From: Malonomonas sp036526255
Lineage (GTDB): Bacteria > Desulfobacterota > Desulfuromonadia > Desulfuromonadales > Geopsychrobacteraceae
DNA: 64,000 nt
Assembly (NCBI GenBank): GCA_036526255.1
Contig: DATCYW010000078.1
Location: 1-64,000 of the forward strand
Reading direction: 5' to 3'
The stretch's first letter is position 1. The number at the start of each line of letters is the position of its first letter. Made by a program: the position numbers and the translations under genes. The notes beneath the pieces are model-generated. The model did no database searches and was not told the origin of the DNA. It worked only from the letters and a program-made list of their open reading frames with translations. Shown piece after piece: positions 44,296 to 54,238 of the stretch.

Positions 44296-45474
44296 ATGAC
44301 AGTTATCAATTTCCCCGGGCTCAGCTTCGACATGGACGACACCAGCGTTCTGCTGCGCCAGACCGTGCGTGATTTTGCCGCTGCCGAGATTGCACCGCGG
44401 GCCGCTGATATCGATCGCGACAACCTGTTCCCCGCCGATCTCTGGCGCAAGATGGGCGACCTGGGCCTGCTCGGGATCACCGTCAGCGAAGAAGACGGCG
44501 GCGCCGGCATGAGCTACCTGGACCACGTCATCGCCATGGAGGAAATCAGCCGGGCCTCGGCCTCGGTCGGCCTCTCCTACGGCGCCCACTCCAACCTCTG
44601 CATCAACCAGATCTTCCGCAACGGCTCCAAAGCCCAGAAGCAGAAATATTTGCCGAAGCTGATCAGTGGCGAGCATGTCGGCGCCCTGGCGATGAGCGAA
44701 TCCGGCTCCGGCTCGGATGTCGTCAGCATGACCCTGCGGGCCACCCGCGAGGGGGACAACTATATCTTCAACGGCACCAAAATGTGGATCACCAACGGCC
44801 CGGACGCCAACGTGCTGGTGGTCTACGCCAAGACCGATCCGACCGCCGGCCCGCGCGGCATCACCGCCTTTCTGGTCGAAAAGGACTTCCCCGGCTTCTC
44901 CACCGCGCAAAAGCTCGACAAGCTCGGCATGCGCGGCTCGAACACCTGTGAGCTGGTGTTCGAGAACTGCGCCGTGCCGGCGGAAAATATCCTCGGTGAG
45001 CTTAACGGCGGCGTCAAGGTGCTGATGAGCGGGCTGGATTACGAACGGATCGTGCTCTCGGGCGGGCCGCTCGGCATCATGGCGGCCTGCATGGACGCCG
45101 TGCTCCCCTATCTGCACGAGCGCAAGCAGTTCGGTAAGCCGATCGGCGAATTTCAGCTGATGCAGGGCAAGCTGGCCGACATGTACACCAGCATGAATGC
45201 CTGCCGCGCCTATATTTACGCCGTCGCCCGCGAGACCAACGTACGCAAGGGGCGCTCGCTACGCAAGGATGCAGCCGGAGCGATCCTCTATTCGGCGGAA
45301 AAGGCCACCCAGATGGCGCTGGACGCCATCCAGTGTCTCGGCGGCAACGGCTACATCAATGAATTTTCCACCGGGCGGCTGCTGCGCGACGCCAAGCTTT
45401 ACGAAATCGGCGCCGGCACCAGCGAGATCCGCCGCATGCTGATTGGCCGCGAGCTGTTTGATGAGACCAGCTGA
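44296..45474 (+). CDS. liuA: Isovaleryl-CoA dehydrogenase
   Basis: A 392-residue acyl-CoA dehydrogenase that turns isovaleryl-CoA into 3-methylcrotonyl-CoA in leucine breakdown, reducing ETF. The decisive feature is the relocated catalytic base: Glu250 in GLDYERIVLSGGPLG matches the isovaleryl-CoA dehydrogenase glutamate, while the usual site (IYEGTSE in other family members) reads YEIGAGTSE with Gly in place of Glu. IQCLGGNGYINEF and FQLMQGKLADMYT are also typical. First gene of liuABCDE, directly behind a consensus sigma-54 promoter. Confidence 0.95.
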   Translation: MTVINFPGLSFDMDDTSVLLRQTVRDFAAAEIAPRAADIDRDNLFPADLWRKMGDLGLLGITVSEEDGGAGMSYLDHVIAMEEISRASASVGLSYGAHSNLCINQIFRNGSKAQKQKYLPKLISGEHVGALAMSESGSGSDVVSMTLRATREGDNYIFNGTKMWITNGPDANVLVVYAKTDPTAGPRGITAFLVEKDFPGFSTAQKLDKLGMRGSNTCELVFENCAVPAENILGELNGGVKVLMSGLDYERIVLSGGPLGIMAACMDAVLPYLHERKQFGKPIGEFQLMQGKLADMYTSMNACRAYIYAVARETNVRKGRSLRKDAAGAILYSAEKATQMALDAIQCLGGNGYINEFSTGRLLRDAKLYEIGAGTSEIRRMLIGRELFDETS

Positions 45475-45514
45475 GCGACAGACTTATCTACCTGCAGACT
45501 GAATCGGGATACCC

Positions 45515-47122
<1,608 letters not shown>

Positions 47123-47124
47123 TT

Positions 47125-47916
47125 ATGGCCAATAACCAGTTACTGACGACTATTGATGAGCTTGGGCGGGCGACCCTGACCCTCAACCGGCCGGAGCTGC
47201 ACAACGCCTTTGACGATTCGCTGATTGCCGAAATGACGGCTGCCCTCAAACAGCTGGCCGCTGATCCGCAGGTTCGGCTGGTCATTCTGGCGGCGGCCGG
47301 TAAAAGTTTTTCCGCTGGCGCCGATCTCGGCTGGATGCGGCGCATGGCGGACTACTCGTACGACGAGAACCTTTGCGATGCCGAAGCCTTGGCCGAGCTG
47401 ATGCGAACCCTGAACGAACTGTCCAGGCCGACCATCGCCCTGGTGCAGGGTGCGGCTTTTGGCGGTGGGGTCGGGCTGGTCGCCTGCTGCGACCTGGTAC
47501 TGGCGACCCCGGCGGCGCAGTTCTGCCTCTCCGAGGTCAAGCTGGGGCTGATCCCGGCGGTGATTTCCCCCTATGTCGCGGCCGCAATCGGCGCCCGCGC
47601 TGCCCGGCGTTATTCTATCAGCGCCGAGCGGTTCGACGCCGAACGCGCCTGGCAGCTCGGTCTGGTTCACGAAATCGTTGCCGCAGATCAGCTGCAGCAG
47701 GAGGCTGATCGTTACAGTCGGCTGCTGCTGCAGAACGGTCCGCAGGCGATGGCAGCGGCCAAGCAGCTGGTCGCCGAAGTTTCGCAACGCCCCTTGACGG
47801 CCGAACTGATCGCCATTACCGCCGAGCGGATTTCCGCAGCGCGGGCCAGCGCCGAAGGGCGCGAAGGTCTCAGCGCCTTTCTGGAAAAACGTCGCCCCGA
47901 CTGGGTGAAAGGATAG
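47125..47916 (+). CDS. liuC: 3-methylglutaconyl-CoA hydratase
   Basis: A 263-residue crotonase-fold protein placed between the two carboxylase genes, the usual liuC position. SFSAGADLGWMRRM and QGAAFGGGVGLVACCDL form the oxyanion hole. The first catalytic glutamate is kept (CLSEVKLGLIPA), but the second region reads ISPYVAAAIGARAARRY, the LiuC form, instead of GGTQRL..E. It hydrates 3-methylglutaconyl-CoA to HMG-CoA. The start follows the liuB stop after 2 bp. Confidence 0.92.
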   Translation: MANNQLLTTIDELGRATLTLNRPELHNAFDDSLIAEMTAALKQLAADPQVRLVILAAAGKSFSAGADLGWMRRMADYSYDENLCDAEALAELMRTLNELSRPTIALVQGAAFGGGVGLVACCDLVLATPAAQFCLSEVKLGLIPAVISPYVAAAIGARAARRYSISAERFDAERAWQLGLVHEIVAADQLQQEADRYSRLLLQNGPQAMAAAKQLVAEVSQRPLTAELIAITAERISAARASAEGREGLSAFLEKRRPDWVKG

Positions 47917-47922
47917 TTACTG

Positions 47923-49929
47923 ATGTTTGACTCTCTGCTGATCGCCAACCGTGGTGAAATCGCCTGCCGTATTATCCGCAGCGCCAGGCAGCTGGGTATC
48001 CGCAGCATTGCGGTCTATTCGGACGCCGACCGTGACGCCCGCCATGTCGCGCTGGCCGACGAGGCCTGGCATATCGGCCCGGCCCCGGCGGCGCAGAGCT
48101 ATCTGCAGGTCGAGCGGCTGCTGCAGGTCGCGCGCGACTCAGGTGCCGAAGCGATCCACCCCGGTTACGGCTTTCTTGCCGAGAACGCCGAATTTGCTAG
48201 CGCTTGTGCTGATGCCGGGTTGATTTTCGTTGGCCCACCGGTCGAATCTATTCGAGCAATGGGTTCGAAAAGTGCCGCCAAGCTGATCATGCAGCAGGCC
48301 GGCGTGCCGCTGGTCCCCGGCTATCATGGCGATGATCAGCAGCTGGCGACGCTGCGTGCGGCGGCGACTGAAATCGGCTATCCGCTATTGGTCAAAGCCA
48401 GTGCCGGTGGCGGTGGCAAGGGGATGCGCGTGGTTCGCGCCGCGACCGAGCTGGATGCTGCCATCGAGGGCGCCAAGCGTGAGGCCGCAGCCAGTTTCGG
48501 TAACGATCAGCTGCTGCTCGAACGCTATCTGGAAAAACCGCGTCACGTCGAGATTCAGGTCTTCGCTGACAATCAGGGCAACGTACTGCACCTGTTTGAA
48601 CGGGACTGCTCGGTGCAGCGCCGTCATCAGAAAGTACTCGAAGAAGCGCCGGCACCAGGCCTCAGTGAAGAGTTGCGCCAGGCGATGGGGGACGCCGCGA
48701 TCACCGCCGCGAAGAGCATCAATTACGTCGGTGCCGGCACCGTCGAGTTTCTGCTCGACAGCGACGGCTCTTTCTACTTCATGGAGATGAACACCAGGCT
48801 GCAGGTTGAACATCCGGTCACCGAAATGATCAGCGGTCAGGATCTGGTCGCCTGGCAGCTGCAGGTCGCCGCCGGACAACCGCTGCCCTGCACGCAGCAG
48901 CAGCTGAAAATCAACGGCCACGCCATCGAAGCGCGGATCTATGCCGAAGATCCGACCCGCGAATTTCTCCCCTCCATCGGCGGATTGCAGCATCTGCGCT
49001 TTCCGGCTGAAAATGCTCATCTGCGTATCGACACCGGAGTGCGGCAGGAGGACGAGGTCAGCATCCATTACGACCCGATGATCGCCAAACTGATCGTCTG
49101 GGATGTCAATCGCAGCGCGGCGCTACGGCGACTGCGGCGGGCGCTGGAGCAGGTCGAGGTGGTCGGGGTGACGACCAACGTCGCTTTTCTGGCGGCGGTT
49201 GCCCGCCAGGCGGCCTTTGCCGCCGGCAACTTCGACACCGGCTTTATTGAGCAGCACCGCGCCGAACTGATTCCGTCGGCTGCGCCGGCCTCCGAGCAGA
49301 CGTTGATCCTGGCCAGCCTGCAGCTGCTACTCAGTCGCGACGCCGATGCGCGGCGGATGGCTGCCAAGTCGGGCGATCCCCATGCCCCCTGGCACCAGAC
49401 CGGCGGCTGGCGACTGAACTGCGATAATCACCACAGTCTCAGCTTTGCCGACGGTGAGACCGATCTGCAGGTCACCATGCATTACCGGCCGGATGGCTAC
49501 CTGTTTGAAATGCCGTCCGGTTCGGTTGAAGTCAGTGGCCGGTTTGCTGCTGACGGGCGCCTGCAGGCGACCATCAACGGCCAGCAACTGACCGCGCAGG
49601 TGGTTCGTCGTGGGCTGGAACTGACCGTTCTTTATGCCGGCAGCAGCCATCGTCTGCTGCTGCACGATCCGCATGTCGAGGCCCTGGAGCAGGAGGATGC
49701 CGGCGGCCGGTTGACCGCGCCGATGCCGGGTAAAGTCATCGCGCTGCTGGTTGAAGACGGTACCTGGGTCAAGCGCGGGACGCCGCTGGTGATTCTCGAG
49801 GCGATGAAGATGGAGCACACCATCAACGCGCCGAGCGACGGCACGGTGACCCAGATGAACTTCAAGGCCGGCATGCTGGTTGCCGACGGTGCGACCCTGC
49901 TGGCTTTTTCTGCCGATGAGGGGAGTTGA
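47923..49929 (+). CDS. liuD: Methylcrotonyl-CoA carboxylase, biotin carboxylase/biotin carrier (alpha) subunit
   Basis: A 668-residue protein with, in order, an N-terminal biotin carboxylase (SLLIANRGEIACRIIRSAR, ATP-grasp with VKASAGGGGKGMRVV, EMNTRLQVEHPVTEM), the BT linker domain, and a C-terminal biotinyl domain with EAMKMEH, Lys629 being the biotinylation site. It uses ATP and bicarbonate to charge biotin, which LiuB then uses. It lies 6 bp after liuC and overlaps no gene; liuE follows 2 bp later. Confidence 0.95.
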   Translation: MFDSLLIANRGEIACRIIRSARQLGIRSIAVYSDADRDARHVALADEAWHIGPAPAAQSYLQVERLLQVARDSGAEAIHPGYGFLAENAEFASACADAGLIFVGPPVESIRAMGSKSAAKLIMQQAGVPLVPGYHGDDQQLATLRAAATEIGYPLLVKASAGGGGKGMRVVRAATELDAAIEGAKREAAASFGNDQLLLERYLEKPRHVEIQVFADNQGNVLHLFERDCSVQRRHQKVLEEAPAPGLSEELRQAMGDAAITAAKSINYVGAGTVEFLLDSDGSFYFMEMNTRLQVEHPVTEMISGQDLVAWQLQVAAGQPLPCTQQQLKINGHAIEARIYAEDPTREFLPSIGGLQHLRFPAENAHLRIDTGVRQEDEVSIHYDPMIAKLIVWDVNRSAALRRLRRALEQVEVVGVTTNVAFLAAVARQAAFAAGNFDTGFIEQHRAELIPSAAPASEQTLILASLQLLLSRDADARRMAAKSGDPHAPWHQTGGWRLNCDNHHSLSFADGETDLQVTMHYRPDGYLFEMPSGSVEVSGRFAADGRLQATINGQQLTAQVVRRGLELTVLYAGSSHRLLLHDPHVEALEQEDAGGRLTAPMPGKVIALLVEDGTWVKRGTPLVILEAMKMEHTINAPSDGTVTQMNFKAGMLVADGATLLAFSADEGS

Positions 49930-49931
49930 GG

Positions 49932-50855
49932 ATGAGACTGCCGAAACGGATCAAGATGGTTGAGGTCGGACCGCGTGACGGCCTGCAGAACGAACCGGTG
50001 ATTGTCCCGGCCGAGGTCAAAATCGCGCTGATCGACCAGCTTTCGGCCACCGGCCTGGCCGCGATCGAAGGCGCGAGCTTCGTTTCGCCGAAGTGGATGC
50101 CGCAGATGGCCGACGGCGCCGAGGTGATGCGGGGAATCACCCGTCGCCCCGGTGTCAGTTACCCGGTGCTGGTGCCGAACCTGCAGGGGTTGCAGGCGGC
50201 AATTGCCGCCGGCGCTGAAGAGGTGGCGGTGTTCGGCGCAGCGTCGGAATCCTTTTCGCGCAAGAACATCAACTGCTCCATCGCGGTCAGTTTTGATCGT
50301 TTCGGCGAAGTCTGCGATGCGGCGAAAAAGCAGGGGCTGCGGGTGCGCGGCTATGTCTCCTGCGCGCTCGGCTGCCCTTATGAGGGGGCGGTCGCGCCCG
50401 AGTCGGTGGCCTGGGTCGCCGGCCGGATGATGGAGCTCGGCTGCTATGAAATATCCCTTGGCGACACCATCGGCGTCGGCACGCCCGGCAAGGCCCAGGC
50501 GATGATTGACGCGGTCGCGCAGAAAGTTCAGTTGGAGCGGCTGGCGGTGCATTTTCACGACACCTACGGGCAGGCGTTGGCCAACGTACTCGCAGTTCTG
50601 GAGCGCGGCGTGGCAGTGATCGACAGCTCGGTCGCCGGTCTCGGTGGTTGCCCCTTTGCTCCCGGCGCATCCGGCAATGTCGCCAGCGAAGACCTGCTCT
50701 ACATGCTCAAAGGACTCGGTGTCGAAACCGGCGTTGACCTGCAGGCGCTGGTCGATGCCGGGCGTTATATCTCCAACTTTCTCAAGCGTCCCTCGGGATC
50801 CCGGGTGGCCAACGCTCTGGCCGGTCAAAACGAAGGGACCAGGAGCTGCGCCTGA
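49932..50855 (+). CDS. liuE: Hydroxymethylglutaryl-CoA lyase
   Basis: A 307-residue TIM-barrel lyase that splits HMG-CoA into acetoacetate and acetyl-CoA, the last leucine-specific step. The start region KMVEVGPRDGLQNEP has the metal and substrate residues. VHFHDTYGQALANV supplies metal-binding histidines, and the family signature SVAGLGGCPFAPGASGNVAS carries the active-site cysteine. The ATG at 49932 is preferred to a TTG at 49926 because GAGGGGAG is well spaced from it. It completes the liu set. The acetoacetate would need a CoA-transferase or synthetase not obvious nearby. Confidence 0.95.
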   Translation: MRLPKRIKMVEVGPRDGLQNEPVIVPAEVKIALIDQLSATGLAAIEGASFVSPKWMPQMADGAEVMRGITRRPGVSYPVLVPNLQGLQAAIAAGAEEVAVFGAASESFSRKNINCSIAVSFDRFGEVCDAAKKQGLRVRGYVSCALGCPYEGAVAPESVAWVAGRMMELGCYEISLGDTIGVGTPGKAQAMIDAVAQKVQLERLAVHFHDTYGQALANVLAVLERGVAVIDSSVAGLGGCPFAPGASGNVASEDLLYMLKGLGVETGVDLQALVDAGRYISNFLKRPSGSRVANALAGQNEGTRSCA

Positions 50856-51029
50856 GCCCCGCAGACAGCTGAACCCATCGCATACCCCGCTGCAGCCGGC
50901 CGGTTTGACTTAAAGAAGTCTTTGTGACAGGCTGCAGCAGATTCGGTTTTATGCCTGCTGTGGCCAGGGTCAATTTCTGCTGCAGCGCTAAGTCAGGTTT
51001 TTCCTCTCTGCTGTGATTCGCATCCCACT

Positions 51030-52781
51030 ATGACGGTAAAGCTTAAAGATATTCAGGAAACGGTCAGTCAGTACGCGGAGATCATCGCCCAGGTCATTAA
51101 CGTCGACGTGGAGATTGTCGACAGTGACTTTGTCCGGATCGCCGGGACCGGATTTTTTCAGGATAGTCTTGACGAAAACATGGCCAACGAAGGTTTTGTT
51201 TTCCGGGCGGCTCTTGACAGCGGTGAGACGCAGATTATCAAGGATCCGGGGCACAACAAGCTCTGCATTTCCTGCCCCAAGCAGCTGGTCTGCGCCGAAA
51301 AACTGGAAATCTGCAAGCCGATCAAGCTGGGGACTGAGATCCTCGGGGTGATCGGGCTGATCTGTTTTTTTGATGAGCAGCGTGAGCGGGTGCTGGCCAA
51401 CTTCGACGCCTACCTGGCGTTCCTTGACAAAATCGCCGAATTTATCGCCAGCAAGGTTTATGAAAAAAAGGAGAGCCGCCGGACCGAGATGATGGTCAGG
51501 CTGATGAACCAGGTGGTCGATAAGATCAATACCTGCGTCATCATCCTCAATTCAGCCGAGCAGGTCAGTTATATCAACCAGAATGCCGTTGAGCAGCTGG
51601 ATCTGCCGGACGATATTCTGGGCAAACAGCTGCGGATTGTTGAGACCGGTGATTTAATCCTCGATAACCAGGAGTTCAGGATCGAGATTCTCGACCGCAG
51701 CTACGAGCTGGTCGGCAACAGCTTTCCGGTCAGTCTCGATCTGGGGGAGTACGCCAAAATTATCATCTTCCGCGAGATGAAAAGCTTCAAGTCGCGGATT
51801 TACCAGCTGACCAAGACCGGTGAGACGGTCGGTCTTGAGCAGATTCTCGGAAGTTCGCCGGCGATCGTCACCCTGAAGAAACAGATTCTGAAAATCGCCG
51901 ATTCCAGCTCAACGGTGCTGATCCGCGGCGAAAGCGGCACCGGCAAAGAGTTGGTCGCGCGGGCGATTTTTCAGTGCAGTTCCCGCAACAATGAGCCGTT
52001 TGTGGCGATCAACTGCGGCGCGATCCCCGATACCCTGCTGGAGAGCGAACTGTTCGGCTACGTCAAAGGCGCCTTCACCGGGGCCGACCCCAAGGGGCGG
52101 ATCGGCAAGTTCGAGCTGGCCAGCAAGGGGGTATTGTTTCTGGATGAAATCGGCGACATCCCGCTTTACCTGCAGGTGAAGCTGCTGCGGGTGCTGGAGG
52201 AGAAGCAGATCATGCGGATCGGCTCCAACAACCCGATCGACATTGATATCCGCATCATCGCCGCCACCCACAAAGACCTGCCGGAGATGATCCGCGAGAA
52301 CAGTTTTCGTGAAGACCTGTTCTACCGGCTCAACGTCATTCCGCTCGACATCCCGCCGCTGCGGGAACGTAAATCGGACATCGAATCGCTTGTCTACCAT
52401 TTTGCTGAAAAATACAGCAGTCTGTTCGGCAAGGGGCTGCAGCGGATCGAACGCCAGGTGATCGCCAGCTTTCTTGATTACGACTGGCCGGGGAATATCC
52501 GTGAGCTGGAAAACAGCATCGAGTTCATGATCAATATGATGGATGCCGACGGTCTGCTCAACCGGCAGCTGCTGCCGAAAAGTCTCGTCCAGCCGGCGGC
52601 CACGGCGATCAGTGGCGGCGAACGCCTGCGGCCGTTGCGCGAGCTGGAAGCGGAAGCGATCAGCCAGGCTCTGCAACACTACGGCAGGAGCACCCAGGGG
52701 AAAAAAATGGCCGCTGAAAAGCTCGGCATCGGCCTGGCGACCCTCTACCGCAAGCTGGATTCTCTCAACTTCTCAAAATGA
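51030..52781 (+). CDS. Sigma-54-dependent activator with N-terminal cysteine-cluster sensor domain
   Basis: A 583-residue enhancer-binding protein. Residues 1-150 form an unassigned sensor domain with a C-X2-C-X5-C-X6-C cluster at Cys79, 82, 88 and 95 (LCISCPKQLVCAEKLEICKP). A PAS-like region follows at about 160-260 and AAA+ from about 275, with Walker A GESGTGKE (from 300), GAFTGA (347-352), FYRLNVIPLDIPPLRERKSD and a Fis-type helix-turn-helix (KKMAAEKLGIGLATLYRKL). The cysteine cluster could bind a metal or Fe-S cluster, so redox or ligand sensing is possible. It sits convergent with sdaA, near a divergent pair of sigma-54 promoters, its likely targets. No good ribosome-binding site precedes the ATG. 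Confidence 0.9.
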   Translation: MTVKLKDIQETVSQYAEIIAQVINVDVEIVDSDFVRIAGTGFFQDSLDENMANEGFVFRAALDSGETQIIKDPGHNKLCISCPKQLVCAEKLEICKPIKLGTEILGVIGLICFFDEQRERVLANFDAYLAFLDKIAEFIASKVYEKKESRRTEMMVRLMNQVVDKINTCVIILNSAEQVSYINQNAVEQLDLPDDILGKQLRIVETGDLILDNQEFRIEILDRSYELVGNSFPVSLDLGEYAKIIIFREMKSFKSRIYQLTKTGETVGLEQILGSSPAIVTLKKQILKIADSSSTVLIRGESGTGKELVARAIFQCSSRNNEPFVAINCGAIPDTLLESELFGYVKGAFTGADPKGRIGKFELASKGVLFLDEIGDIPLYLQVKLLRVLEEKQIMRIGSNNPIDIDIRIIAATHKDLPEMIRENSFREDLFYRLNVIPLDIPPLRERKSDIESLVYHFAEKYSSLFGKGLQRIERQVIASFLDYDWPGNIRELENSIEFMINMMDADGLLNRQLLPKSLVQPAATAISGGERLRPLRELEAEAISQALQHYGRSTQGKKMAAEKLGIGLATLYRKLDSLNFSK

Positions 52782-52847
52782 GAAGTTGCCCCGCCGGGAT
52801 CCTCCGGCGAACAACCCAGACGGCGGCGATCAGCCGCTAAAAAATGC

Positions 52848-54050
52848 TTATTTGCGCTGCTGATAGGCCTTGGCGATCCCGGCGTTCGAGGTCTCCCGGT
52901 AGAGCGACGGCAGCGCCTGGCCGGTCTCCTTCATCACCGCGACGATCTCGTCGAAGGGGATCTTGTGCCGTCCGTCGGTCAACAGGGCGAAGCGACAGCA
53001 GTTCAGCGCCCGGGTGGCGGCGTGGGCGTTGCGTTCGATACAGGGGATCTGCACCAGCCCCAGCACCGGGTCGCAGGTCAGCCCCAGATTGTGCTCCAGT
53101 CCCATCTCAGCGGCATACTCGATCTGTTGCGGCGAGCCACCGTGCAGTTTGGCCGCGGCTGCGGCCGCCATGGCACAGGCCGTGCCGATCTCCCCCTGAC
53201 AGCCGACCTCGGCGCCGGAAATCGAGGCATTCTGTTTGACCAGATTGCCGACCAGTCCGGCCACCCCCAGGGCGCGGATGATATCCTGCTGATCACAGTC
53301 CAGCGTTTCATTCAGATAGCGCAGCACCGCCGGCAACACGCCGCTGGCGCCGCAGGTCGGTGCCGTGACGATGACACCGCCGGCGGCGTTCTCTTCAGCA
53401 GCCGCCAGAGCGTAGGCACAGAGCCGGGCGGTCTCCATGAAGTTGCCACCAAACAGTGAACTCTTGCGGTAAAAAGCCCGCGCCTTACGCGCAAGCCCCA
53501 ACGGCCCGGGCAGGGCTCCTTCGGTCGCCAGCCCCTGCTCCATCGACCCACTCATCGCCTGCCAGATCTCCTGCAGAAACGGCTCGATCTCAGCCCCTTC
53601 GCAGCTGACAACGTAATCCCACAGTGACGCGCCACTGACGTCGCACAGGTTGAGAATCTCCTGCATGCTGCCGAGTTGATAGAGATCGGCACCCGGCTTT
53701 TCCTCCGGTTGATCGCTGAGCGCCCCACCGCCGATGCTGTAGACTTCCCAGCTGCTCAACAGGGCTGACTCCTCGTCAAATGCCTCAAAACGCATGCCGT
53801 TTGGATGCTGCGGCAGCAGTTCATCCGGCTTCCAGAGCAGCTCCAGCGTGCGCGCAGCGAAACTGTCATAAAGGGCTTTGTCGGTCAGGTGCCCGCGCCC
53901 GGTTGCGGCGAGGCTGCCGAACAGGGTGACGCGGTAGGCCGCTGCATCTGGTTGTTGCTGCAGGAAGATTTCCGCCGCCCGGCGCGGTGCCATGGTGTGG
54001 CTGCTGGAAGGGCCGGTGCCGATGCGGTAGAGCTCGCGAATCGATTTCAT
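52848..54050 (-). CDS. sdaA: L-serine ammonia-lyase (Fe-S dependent)
   Basis: A 400-residue single-chain serine dehydratase that converts L-serine to pyruvate and ammonia. The start MKSIRELYRIGTGPSSSHTM is characteristic. The cluster-binding cysteines are in TAPTCGASGVLPA, GCQGEIGTACAMAAA and LTCDPVLGLVQIPCIERNA. It is somewhat shorter than the 450-460 aa of E. coli SdaA but has both the beta-like and alpha-like parts. GGAGAGAA precedes the ATG, and its own sigma-54 promoter lies at 54110-54125. The oxygen-labile [4Fe-4S] enzyme fits an anaerobe. Confidence 0.93.
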   Translation of the reverse strand: MKSIRELYRIGTGPSSSHTMAPRRAAEIFLQQQPDAAAYRVTLFGSLAATGRGHLTDKALYDSFAARTLELLWKPDELLPQHPNGMRFEAFDEESALLSSWEVYSIGGGALSDQPEEKPGADLYQLGSMQEILNLCDVSGASLWDYVVSCEGAEIEPFLQEIWQAMSGSMEQGLATEGALPGPLGLARKARAFYRKSSLFGGNFMETARLCAYALAAAEENAAGGVIVTAPTCGASGVLPAVLRYLNETLDCDQQDIIRALGVAGLVGNLVKQNASISGAEVGCQGEIGTACAMAAAAAAKLHGGSPQQIEYAAEMGLEHNLGLTCDPVLGLVQIPCIERNAHAATRALNCCRFALLTDGRHKIPFDEIVAVMKETGQALPSLYRETSNAGIAKAYQQRK

Positions 54051-54109
54051 CGTTTAATTCTCTCCCCGAGGATTGCCCGGTTGCGCTGTACACTGCTGCA
54101 GATTGATAA

Positions 54110-54125
54110 AGCAAGCAGTCTGCCA
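54110..54125 (-). promoter_or_regulatory. Sigma-54 promoter of sdaA
   Basis: On the minus strand: TGGCAG-ACTGC-TTGCT, with GG-N10-GC spacing and one departure from TGGCAC. The -12 GC is about 60 bp upstream of the sdaA start. Its -24 element faces that of the divergent promoter at 54132-54147 across only 6 bp. Confidence 0.8.
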
Positions 54126-54131
54126 AAATCT

Positions 54132-54147
54132 TGGCCTCAAATCTGCA
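54132..54147 (+). promoter_or_regulatory. Sigma-54 promoter of the PLP-enzyme operon
   Basis: TGGCCT-CAAAT-CTGCA, with GG-N10-GC and conserved TGGC and TGCA. The -12 GC is 93 bp upstream of the start at 54239. Confidence 0.72.
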
Positions 54148-54238
54148 AAAGGGGATTAGCCCCCGCGAGGGTGATTTTTTGACCGAGGAGGCATTGCAGC
54201 AATAAATAGGTTCTCGGTACAACCAGCAAGGACGCCCC

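Noticed and set aside
50907..50923. GACTT-AAAG-AAGTC-TTT after liuE as a terminator
   Set aside because: Stem of 5 bp and only three T; too weak to call, although it lies in a suitable place between liuE and the next activator gene.
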